DNA of 64,000 bases from JAWKRB01 sp041389885 (GCA_041389885.1 JAWKRB010000014.1:62001-126000), one strand, 5' to 3'. Positions 34,642-45,188 are shown, counted from the stretch's first letter. The notes: generated by a model not told the origin, from the sequence alone. Numbers and translations are program-made.

Positions 34642-35477
34642 GGCGACAGACCTCGCGGCGAGGGGACCAGGGGGAGCTCGACGCGAAACCACGCGCCGCC
34701 CTGGGGTTGGTTGCCGCCGGTGAGGGTCCCGCCGTGCTCCGCGACGATGCGGCGCGAGAGCGCGAGGCCGATGCCCAGGCCCTCGGCGTGGGTGGTGTGG
34801 AGCAGCTCGAAGAGCTTCGTCGGGTCGTCGATGCCGGAGCCGTTGTCGCGCACCGTGAGCGCGGCGACCTCGCCGGTCGCGGCGACCTCGATCGAGATCA
34901 CCTTGCCCGCCGCGCGGTCTCGGGTCGCCCGCGCGGCGTTGCTCAACAGGTTCAGCACGACCTGCCTGAGCCTCCGGGGCTCGCCGAGGGCCGTCGCCAC
35001 CCCCCGGGGGAGCTCGCGCTCCACGGCCACGTCGGCGGGGCGCGGGAGGGCGTCGAGGCCGTACTCGGCGACCTCGGCGAGGTCGACGGGCACCCGCGGC
35101 TCGGCGCGGTCGCGCGCCCCGTCGAGGAGCTCGTTGACGATCGCGGTCGAGGTGGTCACCTGCTCGGAGATCCGGTGGAGCAGCCGTGAGGTGCGCGGGT
35201 CGTTGCTGCGCTCGCCCAGCAGAAAGAGCGAGGTCTCGATGACCGACAGGGGGTTGCGAAGCTCGTGCCCCACCGTGGCCGCGCGCACGCCGATCTCCGC
35301 GAGGCGCGCGAGGCGCTCGAGGCGGGGCGCGACGGGCTCGAGCACCTCGTCGACCGCGCCGACGAGGACCTCGCGCAGGAGCTCCGGGGTCAGCTCGCGG
35401 CCCTCCCCGCGGCGCACCGCCGCGTCGACGACCCCGTCGATGAGGTGGGCCAGCAGGTCGTGCGCCGCGTTGCTCAA
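34638..35477 (-). CDS. Soluble histidine kinase
   Basis: A 279-aa kinase without membrane segment or sensor domain. It has a short helical N-terminus (1-55), the dimerisation helix with H71 (RAATVGHELRNPLSVI), the catalytic ATPase region (NLLSNAARATRDRA, DNGSGIDDPTK) and the closing GIGLALSRRIVAEHGG. TTG at 35477 is the only in-frame start near the real N-terminus and has no strong ribosome site; the frame upstream to 35711 is Arg/Ser-rich shadow. The gene overlaps the receiver-kinase gene by four bases. It diverges from the kinase at 35663, so the 185 bases between should hold two promoters. Confidence 0.8.
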   Translation of the reverse strand: MSNAAHDLLAHLIDGVVDAAVRRGEGRELTPELLREVLVGAVDEVLEPVAPRLERLARLAEIGVRAATVGHELRNPLSVIETSLFLLGERSNDPRTSRLLHRISEQVTTSTAIVNELLDGARDRAEPRVPVDLAEVAEYGLDALPRPADVAVERELPRGVATALGEPRRLRQVVLNLLSNAARATRDRAAGKVISIEVAATGEVAALTVRDNGSGIDDPTKLFELLHTTHAEGLGIGLALSRRIVAEHGGTLTGGNQPQGGAWFRVELPLVPSPRGLSP

Positions 35478-35662
35478 CCCCGCATTCGTAACACCAGAGC
35501 GCGGCGGGCACGATGCCGCTGCGCGTCTCCTTCGCCCTCGCGGGCCCCGCCCCGCGGCGCGCCGGTGGAGCCGCGGCCCGACCTCGCCGCGGGGTGCATG
35601 AAAAACTTGCGAGGTCTCGGCGCTTTCTGTCGCTGCGCGCGCCGTGATAGCGTGACGAGAAG

Positions 35663-37498
35663 ATGAAGAAGGCGCGCGAGGGAGCCGGCAGAATGAGTCT
35701 CGTCGGCTCACGCGTGGGTCGCTTCGAGATCATCGCGGAGATCGGCAGCGGCGGCATGGCCTCGGTCTATCTCGCGCGGGCGACGAGCACCTCGGGCAGG
35801 TCGAACTTTCGAAGGCTCCACGCGATCAAGGTGATGCACCCCCACCTGTCGCAGGACGAGCAGTTCGTCGACATGTTCCTCGATGAGGCGAGGGTGGCGG
35901 CGACGATCCACCACCCCAACGTGGTGCCCATCCTCGATGTAGGGAACGACGACGGGCTGATCTACCTCGTCATGGACTACATCGAGGGCGACAGCCTCTC
36001 GAACGTCGAGAAGGTCGCGATCAACCTCCGGCGCAGGATCCCCATCGGCATCACCCTGCGGGTCATGCTCGACGCCCTCGCGGGCCTGCACTACGCGCAC
36101 GAGCTCACCACGCCCGACGGCACGCACCTGAAGATCGTGCACCGCGACGTGTCCCCGCAGAACATCGTGATCAGCGTCGACGGCACCTCGAGGATCGTCG
36201 ATTTCGGCATCGCCAAGGCCGAGAGCCGGGTCACCACCACCAAGGTGGGGATGATCAAGGGCAAGCTGAACTTCATGGCGCCAGAGCAGCTGCGCTCGGG
36301 CCAGCTCGATCGACGCGTCGACATCTTCGGCCTGGGCGTGACGCTCTGGGAGGCGGTGACCCTCCGGCGTCTGTACGCGGGCGAGAGCGATTTCGAGACC
36401 GCGCGGCGCATCCTCGCGGGGGAGTACCCGGCGCTGCAGGACTTCGACCCGAAGCTCCCGCCTGCCCTCGACGAGGTGTGCCGCACGGCGCTTCACCCCG
36501 ACGCCGCGCAGCGATGGCAGACCTGCGCCGAGTTCGCCGACGCGATCGAGTCGAAGCTCCGGGGGCACATCGCGTCGCCCCGGGACGTCGCGACCTTCAT
36601 TCAGGGCGTCGCGCAGCAGAAGCTCGAGAACGAGCGGCGCGCGGTGCGCGAGTCGGTGAACACCGACGTGAACGAGGCAGACTACCTCGGGGCGACGGTG
36701 GTCGAGACCGCGAAGCCCGCGCGCGGCGGGTACGAGGCGCACTCGTCGCCCGACGCGATCCTCCCCAACACCGGCGCGCCGCGCGTGCAGTCGGGCGAGA
36801 GCTCTGGCACGCGGCGAGCGAGCAAGGTGCGCTCGCCGACGCTGGCGATGCCGAGCCCCTCGTCGCCGTCGCGGCGAGCGCCGAGCACGCCGGAGCCCGC
36901 GGTCGCCCACGAGGTCTACGACGACGACGGCGCGACCGAGGTGATCTCTCGACGCGCCGCCCTCAAGGGGCAGATCAGCGCGCCGGTTCGTCCCGTCGCG
37001 ACGACCGCGCCCCCGCCTCCCGCGCCCGAGGTCGAGAACCGCGACCTCGATGAGGTGGCCAACCGCACGATGTTCGAGCCCAACATCTCCGCGATTCGCG
37101 CGGGGATCGTGACCCGGAGCTCGCAGCCCGACATGCCCGCGCCTCCCGCGCCGATGTCGGACCCGTCGGTGTTCGACCCGCCGCCCGAGCCGACGCAGGC
37201 GATCGACCTGGTCACGCGCGCCCCCGGCGAGGGCGGGGCGTCGCACCCGATGCCTCCGCTCGGATCGCAGCCGGGACCCCAGGCGGTGCCGCCGGGCTCA
37301 GGTCCCTACGGGGCGATGCCCTACGCGCAGCACGCGCCGCCGCCCGCTCCGCTGCCGGGCATGGCGCAGGGATACGGGCAGCTCGCCCCGGTCGCGCCCG
37401 CCGCCCCGCAGCGGACGAGCCCCTGGATCTACGTCTTCGTCGCCGTGAGCGTGAGCTGCCTCGTCGCCACCGTCGTGGTGGTGATGCTGCGCGGCTGA
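35663..37498 (+). CDS. Ser/Thr protein kinase with C-terminal transmembrane anchor
   Basis: A 611-aa Hanks-type kinase. The N-terminal kinase domain (about 18-290) is intact: IGSGGMASVYLA, K56 (HAIKVM), HRDVSPQN with D162, and DFGIAK with D180. A long Pro/Ala/Ser-rich linker (about 320-575) joins it to a C-terminal membrane segment (about 585-607, WIYVFVAVSVSCLVATVVVV) with only a few residues beyond, so there is no sensor domain outside. The ATG at 35663 is used; the ATG at 35693 (MSLVGSRVGRF) is closer to the kinase fold. It diverges from the histidine kinase operon and precedes the E2 gene by 96 bases. The activator and substrates are unknown. Confidence 0.9.
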   Translation: MKKAREGAGRMSLVGSRVGRFEIIAEIGSGGMASVYLARATSTSGRSNFRRLHAIKVMHPHLSQDEQFVDMFLDEARVAATIHHPNVVPILDVGNDDGLIYLVMDYIEGDSLSNVEKVAINLRRRIPIGITLRVMLDALAGLHYAHELTTPDGTHLKIVHRDVSPQNIVISVDGTSRIVDFGIAKAESRVTTTKVGMIKGKLNFMAPEQLRSGQLDRRVDIFGLGVTLWEAVTLRRLYAGESDFETARRILAGEYPALQDFDPKLPPALDEVCRTALHPDAAQRWQTCAEFADAIESKLRGHIASPRDVATFIQGVAQQKLENERRAVRESVNTDVNEADYLGATVVETAKPARGGYEAHSSPDAILPNTGAPRVQSGESSGTRRASKVRSPTLAMPSPSSPSRRAPSTPEPAVAHEVYDDDGATEVISRRAALKGQISAPVRPVATTAPPPPAPEVENRDLDEVANRTMFEPNISAIRAGIVTRSSQPDMPAPPAPMSDPSVFDPPPEPTQAIDLVTRAPGEGGASHPMPPLGSQPGPQAVPPGSGPYGAMPYAQHAPPPAPLPGMAQGYGQLAPVAPAAPQRTSPWIYVFVAVSVSCLVATVVVVMLRG

Positions 37499-37594
37499 GT
37501 CGCTTGGTCCTCGACGGAGAGTCTACGCGGGGTTAGCCTCCGCGCCCGCGGCGCAGCGCGTCGCACCATCCAATCCGGAGAGCGAGAGAGCCAG

Positions 37595-38878
<1,284 letters not shown>

Positions 38879-38882
38879 CCGC

Positions 38883-40148
38883 TCAGAAGCTGTAGCCCAC
38901 GTCGACCGCCACGAAGGGGGCGACGTGCGGGCTCGGCCGCTGGTTCGCGTCACACGCCGTGGTGCCCCAGCCGATCGCGTCGTTCGATCCGCACGTCGAG
39001 AAGTACGCGGGGTCTTCGAGGGCCCTGAAGTCAGCGGGGTTGAGCAGCGCTCGCAGCCCCGCCGTGGCGCGCAGCGAGATGCGCTCGATCACCCGCCACT
39101 CGCTCGAGAGACCCGCGATGAACGAGACCGCGGGGAGGCTGCGCTCGGTGCGCTCCTCGCGCTGACAGCCCGTCGGGGTGACCGGGCAGGTCAGCGTGAG
39201 CGACGCGAGGGCCAGGCCCGGGCCCGCGAAGAACCCGAACGCGTGCCGCGACGTGGGCGACGCGACGCGCGCGTGGGCGAGGATCGCGAAGCCCGGCTGA
39301 AACGCTCCGAGGCCCCCGAGGGAGACCTCCGCGCCGAAGCCCGGGCGCGGGAAGTAGCGCAGGCTCACCGCGGCGAGCCCCGAGGGCGCGTTGAGCCCGA
39401 GCTGCAGCGCGACCGTGAAGGGGCGCTGGCTCCAGCGCGAGCGCGGGGGCTCGGGGAGGGCCTGCGCGGCCCAGTCGACCCAGCGACCGTCGGGGCCAGG
39501 CTGCGTGACCCAGTGTCCGAATCCCTGGCTCCTCGGCGCGCTCGCGCCAGCGGCGATGGCGTCGCGCGAGAGGCTCACCGCGACCTGCATGCGCTCGCCC
39601 TCGTAGAGCGCGCCCTCGCGTCGCTGGCGGTCGCCCGCCTCGCCGACGACCTCGATCGTGTGCGGCCCAGGGTCGACCGGCACGTCGACGCCCAGGAGCG
39701 CCACCGGCTGCGCGCGGCCGTCGAGCTCGAACGACCGAGGCGTGTCGCCCGTGACGCTCACCCGGAGCTGCGCGACCCGCGCGCTCAGCAGCTCGATCTC
39801 GCGCCTCGCCGCCTCGACCCTCGCCTCGTCGCCGCCCTCGCGAACGAGCGCCCGCAGCTGGTCGACGGCCTCGACGAAGCGGCCCGTGTTGCGCGCCGCG
39901 ATCGCGAGGTTGAAGCGCAGCGCGGGCGAGGTTCGAATCGCCAGGGCCCTGGAGAACCCGCGGTAGGCAGTCTCCCAGTCTCCGCGCTCGCCCGCGGCGT
40001 AGGCCTCGAAGAAGAGGCGCCTCGCCGCCTCGAGGGCGACGGGGTCGAGCGCGTCGCTCGGGGGCGGCGAGGGGGGAGGCTGGGGCTGCGCGGCCGCGGG
40101 GGCCGCGGCGAGGGCGAGGGCGAGGGCTGTCGCGAGGGAGCGCGCCAT
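38883..40148 (-). CDS. Envelope protein with TPR-like and PEGA-like N-terminus and beta-barrel C-terminus
   Basis: A 421-aa secreted protein with a signal peptide (about 1-20, ending AAAQ). Residues 40-125 form a TPR-like helical pair (FFEAYAAGERGDWETAYRGF); 125-185 is a PEGA-like beta segment (SFELDGRAQPVALLGVDV, then VDPGPHTIEVVG). The C-terminal half (about 235-421) has alternating aromatic and small residues and ends with a terminal phenylalanine (VAVDVGYSF), typical of outer-membrane barrels. The ATG at 40148 is used; another in-frame ATG lies at 40175. It follows the MCE gene in the same direction by 32 bases, suggesting a joint envelope role. Function not known. Confidence 0.75.
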   Translation of the reverse strand: MARSLATALALALAAAPAAAQPQPPPSPPPSDALDPVALEAARRLFFEAYAAGERGDWETAYRGFSRALAIRTSPALRFNLAIAARNTGRFVEAVDQLRALVREGGDEARVEAARREIELLSARVAQLRVSVTGDTPRSFELDGRAQPVALLGVDVPVDPGPHTIEVVGEAGDRQRREGALYEGERMQVAVSLSRDAIAAGASAPRSQGFGHWVTQPGPDGRWVDWAAQALPEPPRSRWSQRPFTVALQLGLNAPSGLAAVSLRYFPRPGFGAEVSLGGLGAFQPGFAILAHARVASPTSRHAFGFFAGPGLALASLTLTCPVTPTGCQREERTERSLPAVSFIAGLSSEWRVIERISLRATAGLRALLNPADFRALEDPAYFSTCGSNDAIGWGTTACDANQRPSPHVAPFVAVDVGYSF

Positions 40149-40180
40149 GGGCGCCCCAGAGGGTATCACCGCCATGACCC

Positions 40181-41293
40181 TCAGGGCGTGTTCGCGGGCG
40201 CGGCCTGCGGCGCGGGCTCGCGCGCGGCGTCGTTGGCGTGAATCGAGTAGCGCACCAGCGCCCGCAGGATCTCGTTGCGCTGCACGTTGCCCACCAGGCT
40301 CTTCAGGTCTTCGTAGAGAGACGGGTCGACCAGGAGGGCGCCCACCGTGCCGCGCCCCTGCTCGACGCCCTGGAGCACGTTGCGCAGCGAGGCCGTGGCG
40401 GCGTTGACGTTGGTGAGCGCCTCGGCGGCCTGCGGCCCGTAGATCACCTGATGGAGCCCGCCGTCGCCGGTGCGCACGTCGCGCGTGATCGCCGCGATCT
40501 CGTGGGTCATCTCGGCGACGTTGCGCACGGCCTCGCCCCCCTGGCGGTCGTAGACCAGGGCGTGCACCAGCCCGCGGCCGGTGCGGGCCTCGCGGGCGAT
40601 GGCCTCGACGTGCCCGCTCGCCGAGGCGACGCGCTGCGCGGTGACGTTCACCGACGCGAGGGTCGACTCGAGGCGCTGCGCCATCATCGGGTCGGCGAGG
40701 AGGGTGTGCGCCGCGCCGGGGCCGTGGGCGATCTGCCGGGTGATCGTGCGCACGTCGCCGACGATGGCGAGCAGGTCGTTGCCGAGGCGGTCGTTGGCGA
40801 GGGGGCGGGTCACCGCGACGACGTTGCCGAGCACCTCGTTGGCGCGCTGCAGCGCCGTGCCCGCGGAGCGAATCGCCGTGGCCATGTCGTCGCTCTCCTC
40901 GGAGCGCACGACGTCGTTCTCTCGCAGCGCGGGCTCCCGCGCCGAGCCCATGGTGAGGTCCAGGGCCTTGTCGCCGAGGAGGCCCTTGCTGGCGATGCGC
41001 ACGACCGAGTCGCGGCGCACGCGCACGAGCTCGTGGGCGAGGATCGTGAAGCGAACGTGGATGCGCCGGTCGTTGTCGTCGCTGCCGAACTCGATGGACT
41101 CCACCTGGCCCACGTCGACGCCGCCCATGCGCACGGGGCCCCCGACGCGCAGCCCGCCGACGTCGGCGAAGTCGGCGCGCAGGTGCGCCGCGCGGTTGAA
41201 CAGGTGCCGCTCGTCGCCGATGAGAAAGATCAGCACCGCGCCCACGAGGACGCCCATCGACACGAAGATTCCAACCTTGACGTTGCGGGTCAT
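40181..41293 (-). CDS. MCE/MlaD-family lipid-transport substrate-binding protein
   Basis: A 370-aa protein with one N-terminal membrane helix (about 6-26, VGIFVSMGVLVGAVLIFLIG) and an MCE domain (about 37-117: ADFADVGGLRVGGPVRMGGVDVG and LLGDKALDLTMG). A long C-terminal helical segment (about 125-345) follows, as in MCE proteins that span the periplasm. It is the probable periplasmic carrier of an MlaFEDB-like phospholipid transporter. The upstream gene encodes the matching ABC ATPase, but no MlaE permease is seen in the window. A methionine start near GTGAC-like spacing is clear; the ribosome site is moderate. Confidence 0.86.
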   Translation of the reverse strand: MTRNVKVGIFVSMGVLVGAVLIFLIGDERHLFNRAAHLRADFADVGGLRVGGPVRMGGVDVGQVESIEFGSDDNDRRIHVRFTILAHELVRVRRDSVVRIASKGLLGDKALDLTMGSAREPALRENDVVRSEESDDMATAIRSAGTALQRANEVLGNVVAVTRPLANDRLGNDLLAIVGDVRTITRQIAHGPGAAHTLLADPMMAQRLESTLASVNVTAQRVASASGHVEAIAREARTGRGLVHALVYDRQGGEAVRNVAEMTHEIAAITRDVRTGDGGLHQVIYGPQAAEALTNVNAATASLRNVLQGVEQGRGTVGALLVDPSLYEDLKSLVGNVQRNEILRALVRYSIHANDAAREPAPQAAPANTP

Positions 41294-41311
41294 GTCGTCG
41301 CTCGAATTCGC

Positions 41312-42085
41312 TCAGGCCTGTCGCTCGACGAGGGCGGCCATGTCCTCGTCCTCCGGCGCGACGCCCTCGATGAAGTTTCGCACGATGGGGTTCGCGGACT
41401 GCCGAAAGGCCTGGGGCTCGCCCGTCTCGATGATCTGGCCCTTGTAGACCATCGCGAGGCGCGACGACACGGTGAACGCCGTGCCCATGTCGTGGGTCAC
41501 GACGATGGAGGTGTTGCCGAGGGTGCGCTGCAGGGACATCACCAGGTTGTTGATCCGCGTGGTGTTGATCGGGTCGAGGCCGGTGGTGGGCTCGTCGTAG
41601 AGCAGCACCTCGGGCTGGAGCGCGATGGTGCGGGCGAGGCCGGTGCGCTTGCGCATGCCGCCCGAGAGGTCTGACGGGTTCATGGCCTCGATGCCTGGCA
41701 GCCCGACGAGCGTCAGCGCCCACGAGACCCGCTCGTCGATGTCGCGCTCGCTCATGCGAAAGTGCTCCCGGAGCCCGTAGGCGACGTTCTCTCGCACGGT
41801 GAGGGAGTCGAAGAGCGCGGCGCCCTGGAACACCATCCCCACGCGCTGACGCAGCACGGCGAGCCTGCGGTCGTTCATCCCCGGCACCGACTCCCCATCG
41901 AACAGGATCTCTCCGCGGTCGGGCCGCATCAGCCCGATGAGGAGCTTGAGCATCACGCTCTTGCCCACCCCGGAGCCGCCGAGGATCGTGAACGCCTCGC
42001 CGCGCTCGATCGCGAGGTTGAGCCCCGAGTAGACCACCTTCGGGCCGAAGGACTTGTAGACGTCGTGAAATTCGATGAGGGCCAT
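41312..42085 (-). CDS. ABC transporter ATPase, MlaF-like
   Basis: A 257-aa ATPase that would power lipid transport with the MCE protein next to it. Walker A is GGSGVGKS (about 36-43), the Q-loop lies in VGMVFQGAALF, the signature is LSGGM, Walker B is LLYDEPTTGLDP, and the switch histidine is in VVTHDMG. The order (ATPase, then MCE, then envelope protein) resembles the mla/ttg2 organisation, though a permease gene is absent. It diverges from the acyl-CoA dehydrogenase gene by about 115 bases. Confidence 0.88.
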   Translation of the reverse strand: MALIEFHDVYKSFGPKVVYSGLNLAIERGEAFTILGGSGVGKSVMLKLLIGLMRPDRGEILFDGESVPGMNDRRLAVLRQRVGMVFQGAALFDSLTVRENVAYGLREHFRMSERDIDERVSWALTLVGLPGIEAMNPSDLSGGMRKRTGLARTIALQPEVLLYDEPTTGLDPINTTRINNLVMSLQRTLGNTSIVVTHDMGTAFTVSSRLAMVYKGQIIETGEPQAFRQSANPIVRNFIEGVAPEDEDMAALVERQA

Positions 42086-42199
42086 GCGCCGAGGTGGGGA
42101 GGTTCTCCCCCTACTCGCGCCGCTTGTCTAGACGGGTCGTGCGCCCGGCCGGCCGCGTGTGGTCTCTGCCCGCGCGGTGGGACTATCCTCGCCCCGGCG

Positions 42200-43342
42200 A
42201 TGCGATACCTCTTCGAGACCGACGTGCACGCGGCGCTGCGCCGCCAGGTGAGACACTGGGCCGAGGTCGAGGTGGCGCCCCACGCGCTGGCCTGGGAAGA
42301 GGCCGGGGAGTTCCCCCGCGCGCTGTACCAGAGCGCCGCGGCGGCTGAGCTCCTGGGCCTCTCGTACCCCGAGGCCTACGGCGGCGGAGGCGGCGACCTC
42401 TCCCACGCGCTCGTCGCCTCGGAGGAGATGATCCTCGGCGGGCGCTCGGTGGGGGTCACCGTCGGGCTCGGGAGCCACGCCATCGCGCTGCCGCCGATTC
42501 TCCGCGCGGGCACCGAGGCGCAGAAGTCCCGGTGGGTGACTCCGGTCGTGCGCGGCGAGAAGGTCGCGGCCCTCGCGATCACCGAGCCCGGCGGGGGCAG
42601 CGACGTGGCCTCGCTGCGCACCCGCGCGCGCCGCGACGGCGACCACTACGTCGTCGACGGGTCCAAGACCTTCATCACCTCCGGCGCGCGCGCCGACGTC
42701 GTGACCGTCGCCGTTCGCACGGGGGGGGAGGGCGCGGGGGGCATCTCGCTGCTGGTGATCGAGTCGGGCACGCCGGGCTTCACCGTCGGGCGCCGCCTGC
42801 AGAAGATGGGATGGTGGGCCAGCGACACCGCCGAGCTCTTCTTCGAGGGGTGCAGGGTCCCGGTCGAGAACCTCATCGGAGACGAGAACTCGGGCTTCGT
42901 CACGATCATGCAGAACTTCGTCAGCGAGCGGGTGTTTCTGGCCTCGCAGTGCGTCGCCATCGCGACCCTCGCGCTGCAGGAGTCGGCCCGCTACGTGCGC
43001 GAGCGCCACGCCTTCGGCCGCCCCCTCGCGGGCTTTCAGGTCACGCGCCACAAGCTCGCCGACATGACCACGCGCCTCGCCGCCGCGCGGGCGCTCACCG
43101 GCGAGGTCGTGCAGCGGCTGCTCCAGGGCGACCCCGACCCGGGCCTCGCCGCGATGGCGAAGAACGCCGCCACGGACATGTGCTCGTCGGTCTGCGACGA
43201 CGCCGTGCAGCTCCACGGCGGCAACGGGTACATGCGGGAGTACGTCGTCGAGCGGCTCTACCGGGACGCGCGGCTGTTCCCCATCGGAGGCGGCACCCGC
43301 GAGATCATGAACGAGATCATCGCGAAGTCTTCGGGCTACTGA
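42200..43342 (+). CDS. Acyl-CoA dehydrogenase
   Basis: A 380-aa flavoenzyme that introduces the alpha-beta double bond in acyl-CoA. FAD-contact motifs include ALAITEPGGGSDVASL and VVDGSKTFITSG; the C-terminal helical bundle has FGRPLAGFQVTRHKLADM and VQLHGGNGYMREYVVERLYRDA. The residue usually supplying the catalytic glutamate in the YEGT motif is glycine (IGGGTREI), so the base may be the glutamate of the SERVFLA helix, as in the isovaleryl-type enzymes. ATG at 42200 begins MRYLFETDVHAALRR, the usual N-terminus. The 3' end overlaps the convergent membrane protein gene by 26 bases. Substrate length is uncertain; branched-chain substrates are plausible. Confidence 0.88.
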   Translation: MRYLFETDVHAALRRQVRHWAEVEVAPHALAWEEAGEFPRALYQSAAAAELLGLSYPEAYGGGGGDLSHALVASEEMILGGRSVGVTVGLGSHAIALPPILRAGTEAQKSRWVTPVVRGEKVAALAITEPGGGSDVASLRTRARRDGDHYVVDGSKTFITSGARADVVTVAVRTGGEGAGGISLLVIESGTPGFTVGRRLQKMGWWASDTAELFFEGCRVPVENLIGDENSGFVTIMQNFVSERVFLASQCVAIATLALQESARYVRERHAFGRPLAGFQVTRHKLADMTTRLAAARALTGEVVQRLLQGDPDPGLAAMAKNAATDMCSSVCDDAVQLHGGNGYMREYVVERLYRDARLFPIGGGTREIMNEIIAKSSGY

Positions 43343-44186
43343 AGGGCGCGAGCACCGCCGCCGCCGCCAGCGCGCACGCCGCCATCACCGCGTGCGGCCT
43401 CGCGCCCAGCGCCACCGTCAGCGGGATCGCGGCGAGCGCCGCGGCGCCCGCGATCCTCGAGGCGCGCCGGCGCGTGGCCAACGCGGCGAGGAGGGCGCCC
43501 GCGGGCGCGAGCAGGGTGAGCGCGGCCGCCCACGACAGCGACCGCGCGCCCACGAGCGAGAGCGAGAGCGAGACGCCCACCGCGACGCCGCCCGCGGCGG
43601 CGAGGAGCGCCTCGACCGGGTCGCGACCGACGCGACGCGCGGCCCAGATCGCGAGCGCCGTCGAGGCGATCGCGGCGGCCCATCCCCACCGCGAGGAGCG
43701 CGCCGCGGGCACGCGCAGCGCGAAGGGCTCGACCCGCCCCTCGGAGACGCACACCAGCTCGTCGGCGTCGAGGCCCGGGCACGTCCACCCCTCCGCGGCG
43801 TCGCGGGACCACCCGCGGGGCATGTTCGCCACCCGCCTCGCGCGGGCGCCCCCAGGCGGCGGCCACCGCAGGGCGAAGGCGCGCGGAGGGGCCGCGGCGC
43901 GCTCGAAGCGAACGATCACCCGCCGGGCGCCGCGCGGCGGCTGCCTCGCGACCCAGCCCGCAGCGCTCACGCGCAGCTCGAGCCGTCGACCCGTGGCCGC
44001 GTCGGTCGCCACCGGACGAACCCCTGGCGACACCGCCTCGGGGAGCAACAGCTCCGCGTCGTCGCTGCGGGCGTAGTGCGCGCGCACCACCACCAGCTCG
44101 CGCAGGGGCGCGTCGTCGACGAGGGTCCACTCTTCAAACGCCGCCGCCGCGCGGAGCAGCGCGACCGACACGAGGAGGGGCACCAT
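43317..44186 (-). CDS. Hypothetical membrane protein
   Basis: A 289-aa protein with a signal-like N-terminus (MVPLLVSVALLRAAAAF), an extracytoplasmic beta-rich region (about 20-155, with two cysteines in TCPGLDADELVCVS), and about four membrane helices in the last 130 residues (for example WGWAAAIASTALAIWAA and GGVAVGVSLSLSLVG). No family was recognised. ATG at 44186 is chosen as the start of the hydrophobic segment; the frame further upstream overlaps the LysR control region. It diverges from the LysR gene at 44253, so that regulator could control it. Confidence 0.6.
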   Translation of the reverse strand: MVPLLVSVALLRAAAAFEEWTLVDDAPLRELVVVRAHYARSDDAELLLPEAVSPGVRPVATDAATGRRLELRVSAAGWVARQPPRGARRVIVRFERAAAPPRAFALRWPPPGGARARRVANMPRGWSRDAAEGWTCPGLDADELVCVSEGRVEPFALRVPAARSSRWGWAAAIASTALAIWAARRVGRDPVEALLAAAGGVAVGVSLSLSLVGARSLSWAAALTLLAPAGALLAALATRRRASRIAGAAALAAIPLTVALGARPHAVMAACALAAAAVLAPFSSPKTSR

Positions 44187-44222
44187 CAGCGGCCGCCACC
44201 CTAGCACGCATCCTGATTGAAA

Positions 44223-44241
44223 AGCATAGCTATTCAATGCT
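44223..44241. promoter_or_regulatory. Candidate LysR-type binding site
   Basis: AGCAT-N9-ATGCT is an inverted repeat with a T-rich centre, in an AT-enriched 60-bp region between the divergent membrane protein and LysR genes. The spacing and position resemble LysR autoregulation boxes (T-N11-A). The pattern is common enough to be chance, though composition here is distinct. Confidence 0.4.
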
Positions 44242-44252
44242 GTGATGATTGC

Positions 44253-45176
44253 ATGAGATCGACGAGCGATGTCGCGGGGGCCGAGCTGCCTCCGGTGGAG
44301 AGCCTGCGGTGCTTCGTGGCCGCGGCGGGCACGCTGAACTTCCGCGCGGCGGCCCGGCTGGTGGCGCTGACCCCGGCGGCCCTCGGGCAACGGATCCGCG
44401 CCCTCGAGGAGCAGCTGGGCGCGCCGCTCTTCGCGCGCACGACCCGGAGCGTGGCGCTCACCCGCGCGGGCATCGAGCTGCTCCCGAGGGCGCGCGCGGC
44501 GGTCGAGGCCGTGGCCGACTGCGTGCGCGCCGCGCGGGGGGGCCTGGCGCCGGCGCCGGTGGAGCTGGTGCTGGGCACGCGCTACGAGCTGGGTCTGAGC
44601 TGGATCGTGCCGCAGCTCGACGCCCTCGCCGCCGCCCACCCCGCGCTCACCCTGCACCTCTATTTCGGCGACGGAGAGGACCTCCTGCTGCGCCTGCGCA
44701 TGCGAGAGATCGACTGCGCGGTGACCTCGTCCCGCCTCGCGGACCCGCGCCTCGTGGGGGCGCGCCTGCACCCCGAGGAGTACGTCTTCGTCGGGGCGAG
44801 CTCGCTGCTCAAGCGCGAGCCCTTCTCCCGCGCCGAACACGCCGCGCGGCACACGCTCCTCGACGCCGCCGCCGACCTGCCGCTCTTTCGCTACTGGCGC
44901 GACGCCGCGGGGGGAGGCGACCGCCTGCGCTTCGCCTCGGTGCGCCGCGTCGGGACCATCGCCGCGATCGCCGCGCTGGTGCGTCAGGGCCGCGGGGTCG
45001 CGGTGCTCCCGAGGTACCTGGTCGAGGGCGCGCTGCGCTCCCGGGCGCTGCGGGTGATTCTCCCCTCGGTGCGTCCCGCGTCGGATGCGTTTCGGCTGGT
45101 CTACCGGGTGGGCGATCCCCGCGAGGCGCTCTTCGAATCGCTGGCCGAGTCGATGCGCGCCGAGCCGCTGTGCTAA
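44253..45176 (+). CDS. LysR-family transcriptional regulator
   Basis: A 307-aa regulator. The winged helix-turn-helix is residues 10-75 (AAARLVALTPAALGQRIRAL, then GAPLFARTTRSVALTRAG). The effector-binding domain (about 100-300) contains VPQLDALAAAHPALTLHLYF and AALVRQGRGVAVLPRYLV. The ATG at 44253 is used; a TTG 36 bases upstream also lies in the frame but falls in the inverted repeat. The gene diverges from the hypothetical membrane protein, a standard arrangement for a LysR and its target. Effector unknown. Confidence 0.88.
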   Translation: MRSTSDVAGAELPPVESLRCFVAAAGTLNFRAAARLVALTPAALGQRIRALEEQLGAPLFARTTRSVALTRAGIELLPRARAAVEAVADCVRAARGGLAPAPVELVLGTRYELGLSWIVPQLDALAAAHPALTLHLYFGDGEDLLLRLRMREIDCAVTSSRLADPRLVGARLHPEEYVFVGASSLLKREPFSRAEHAARHTLLDAAADLPLFRYWRDAAGGGDRLRFASVRRVGTIAAIAALVRQGRGVAVLPRYLVEGALRSRALRVILPSVRPASDAFRLVYRVGDPREALFESLAESMRAEPLC

Positions 45177-45188
45177 TCGCCCTGCGGG

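Noticed and set aside
35478..35662. Upstream extension of the histidine kinase to 35711
   Set aside because: That frame is Arg/Ser-rich without structure and crosses the start of the divergent kinase gene.
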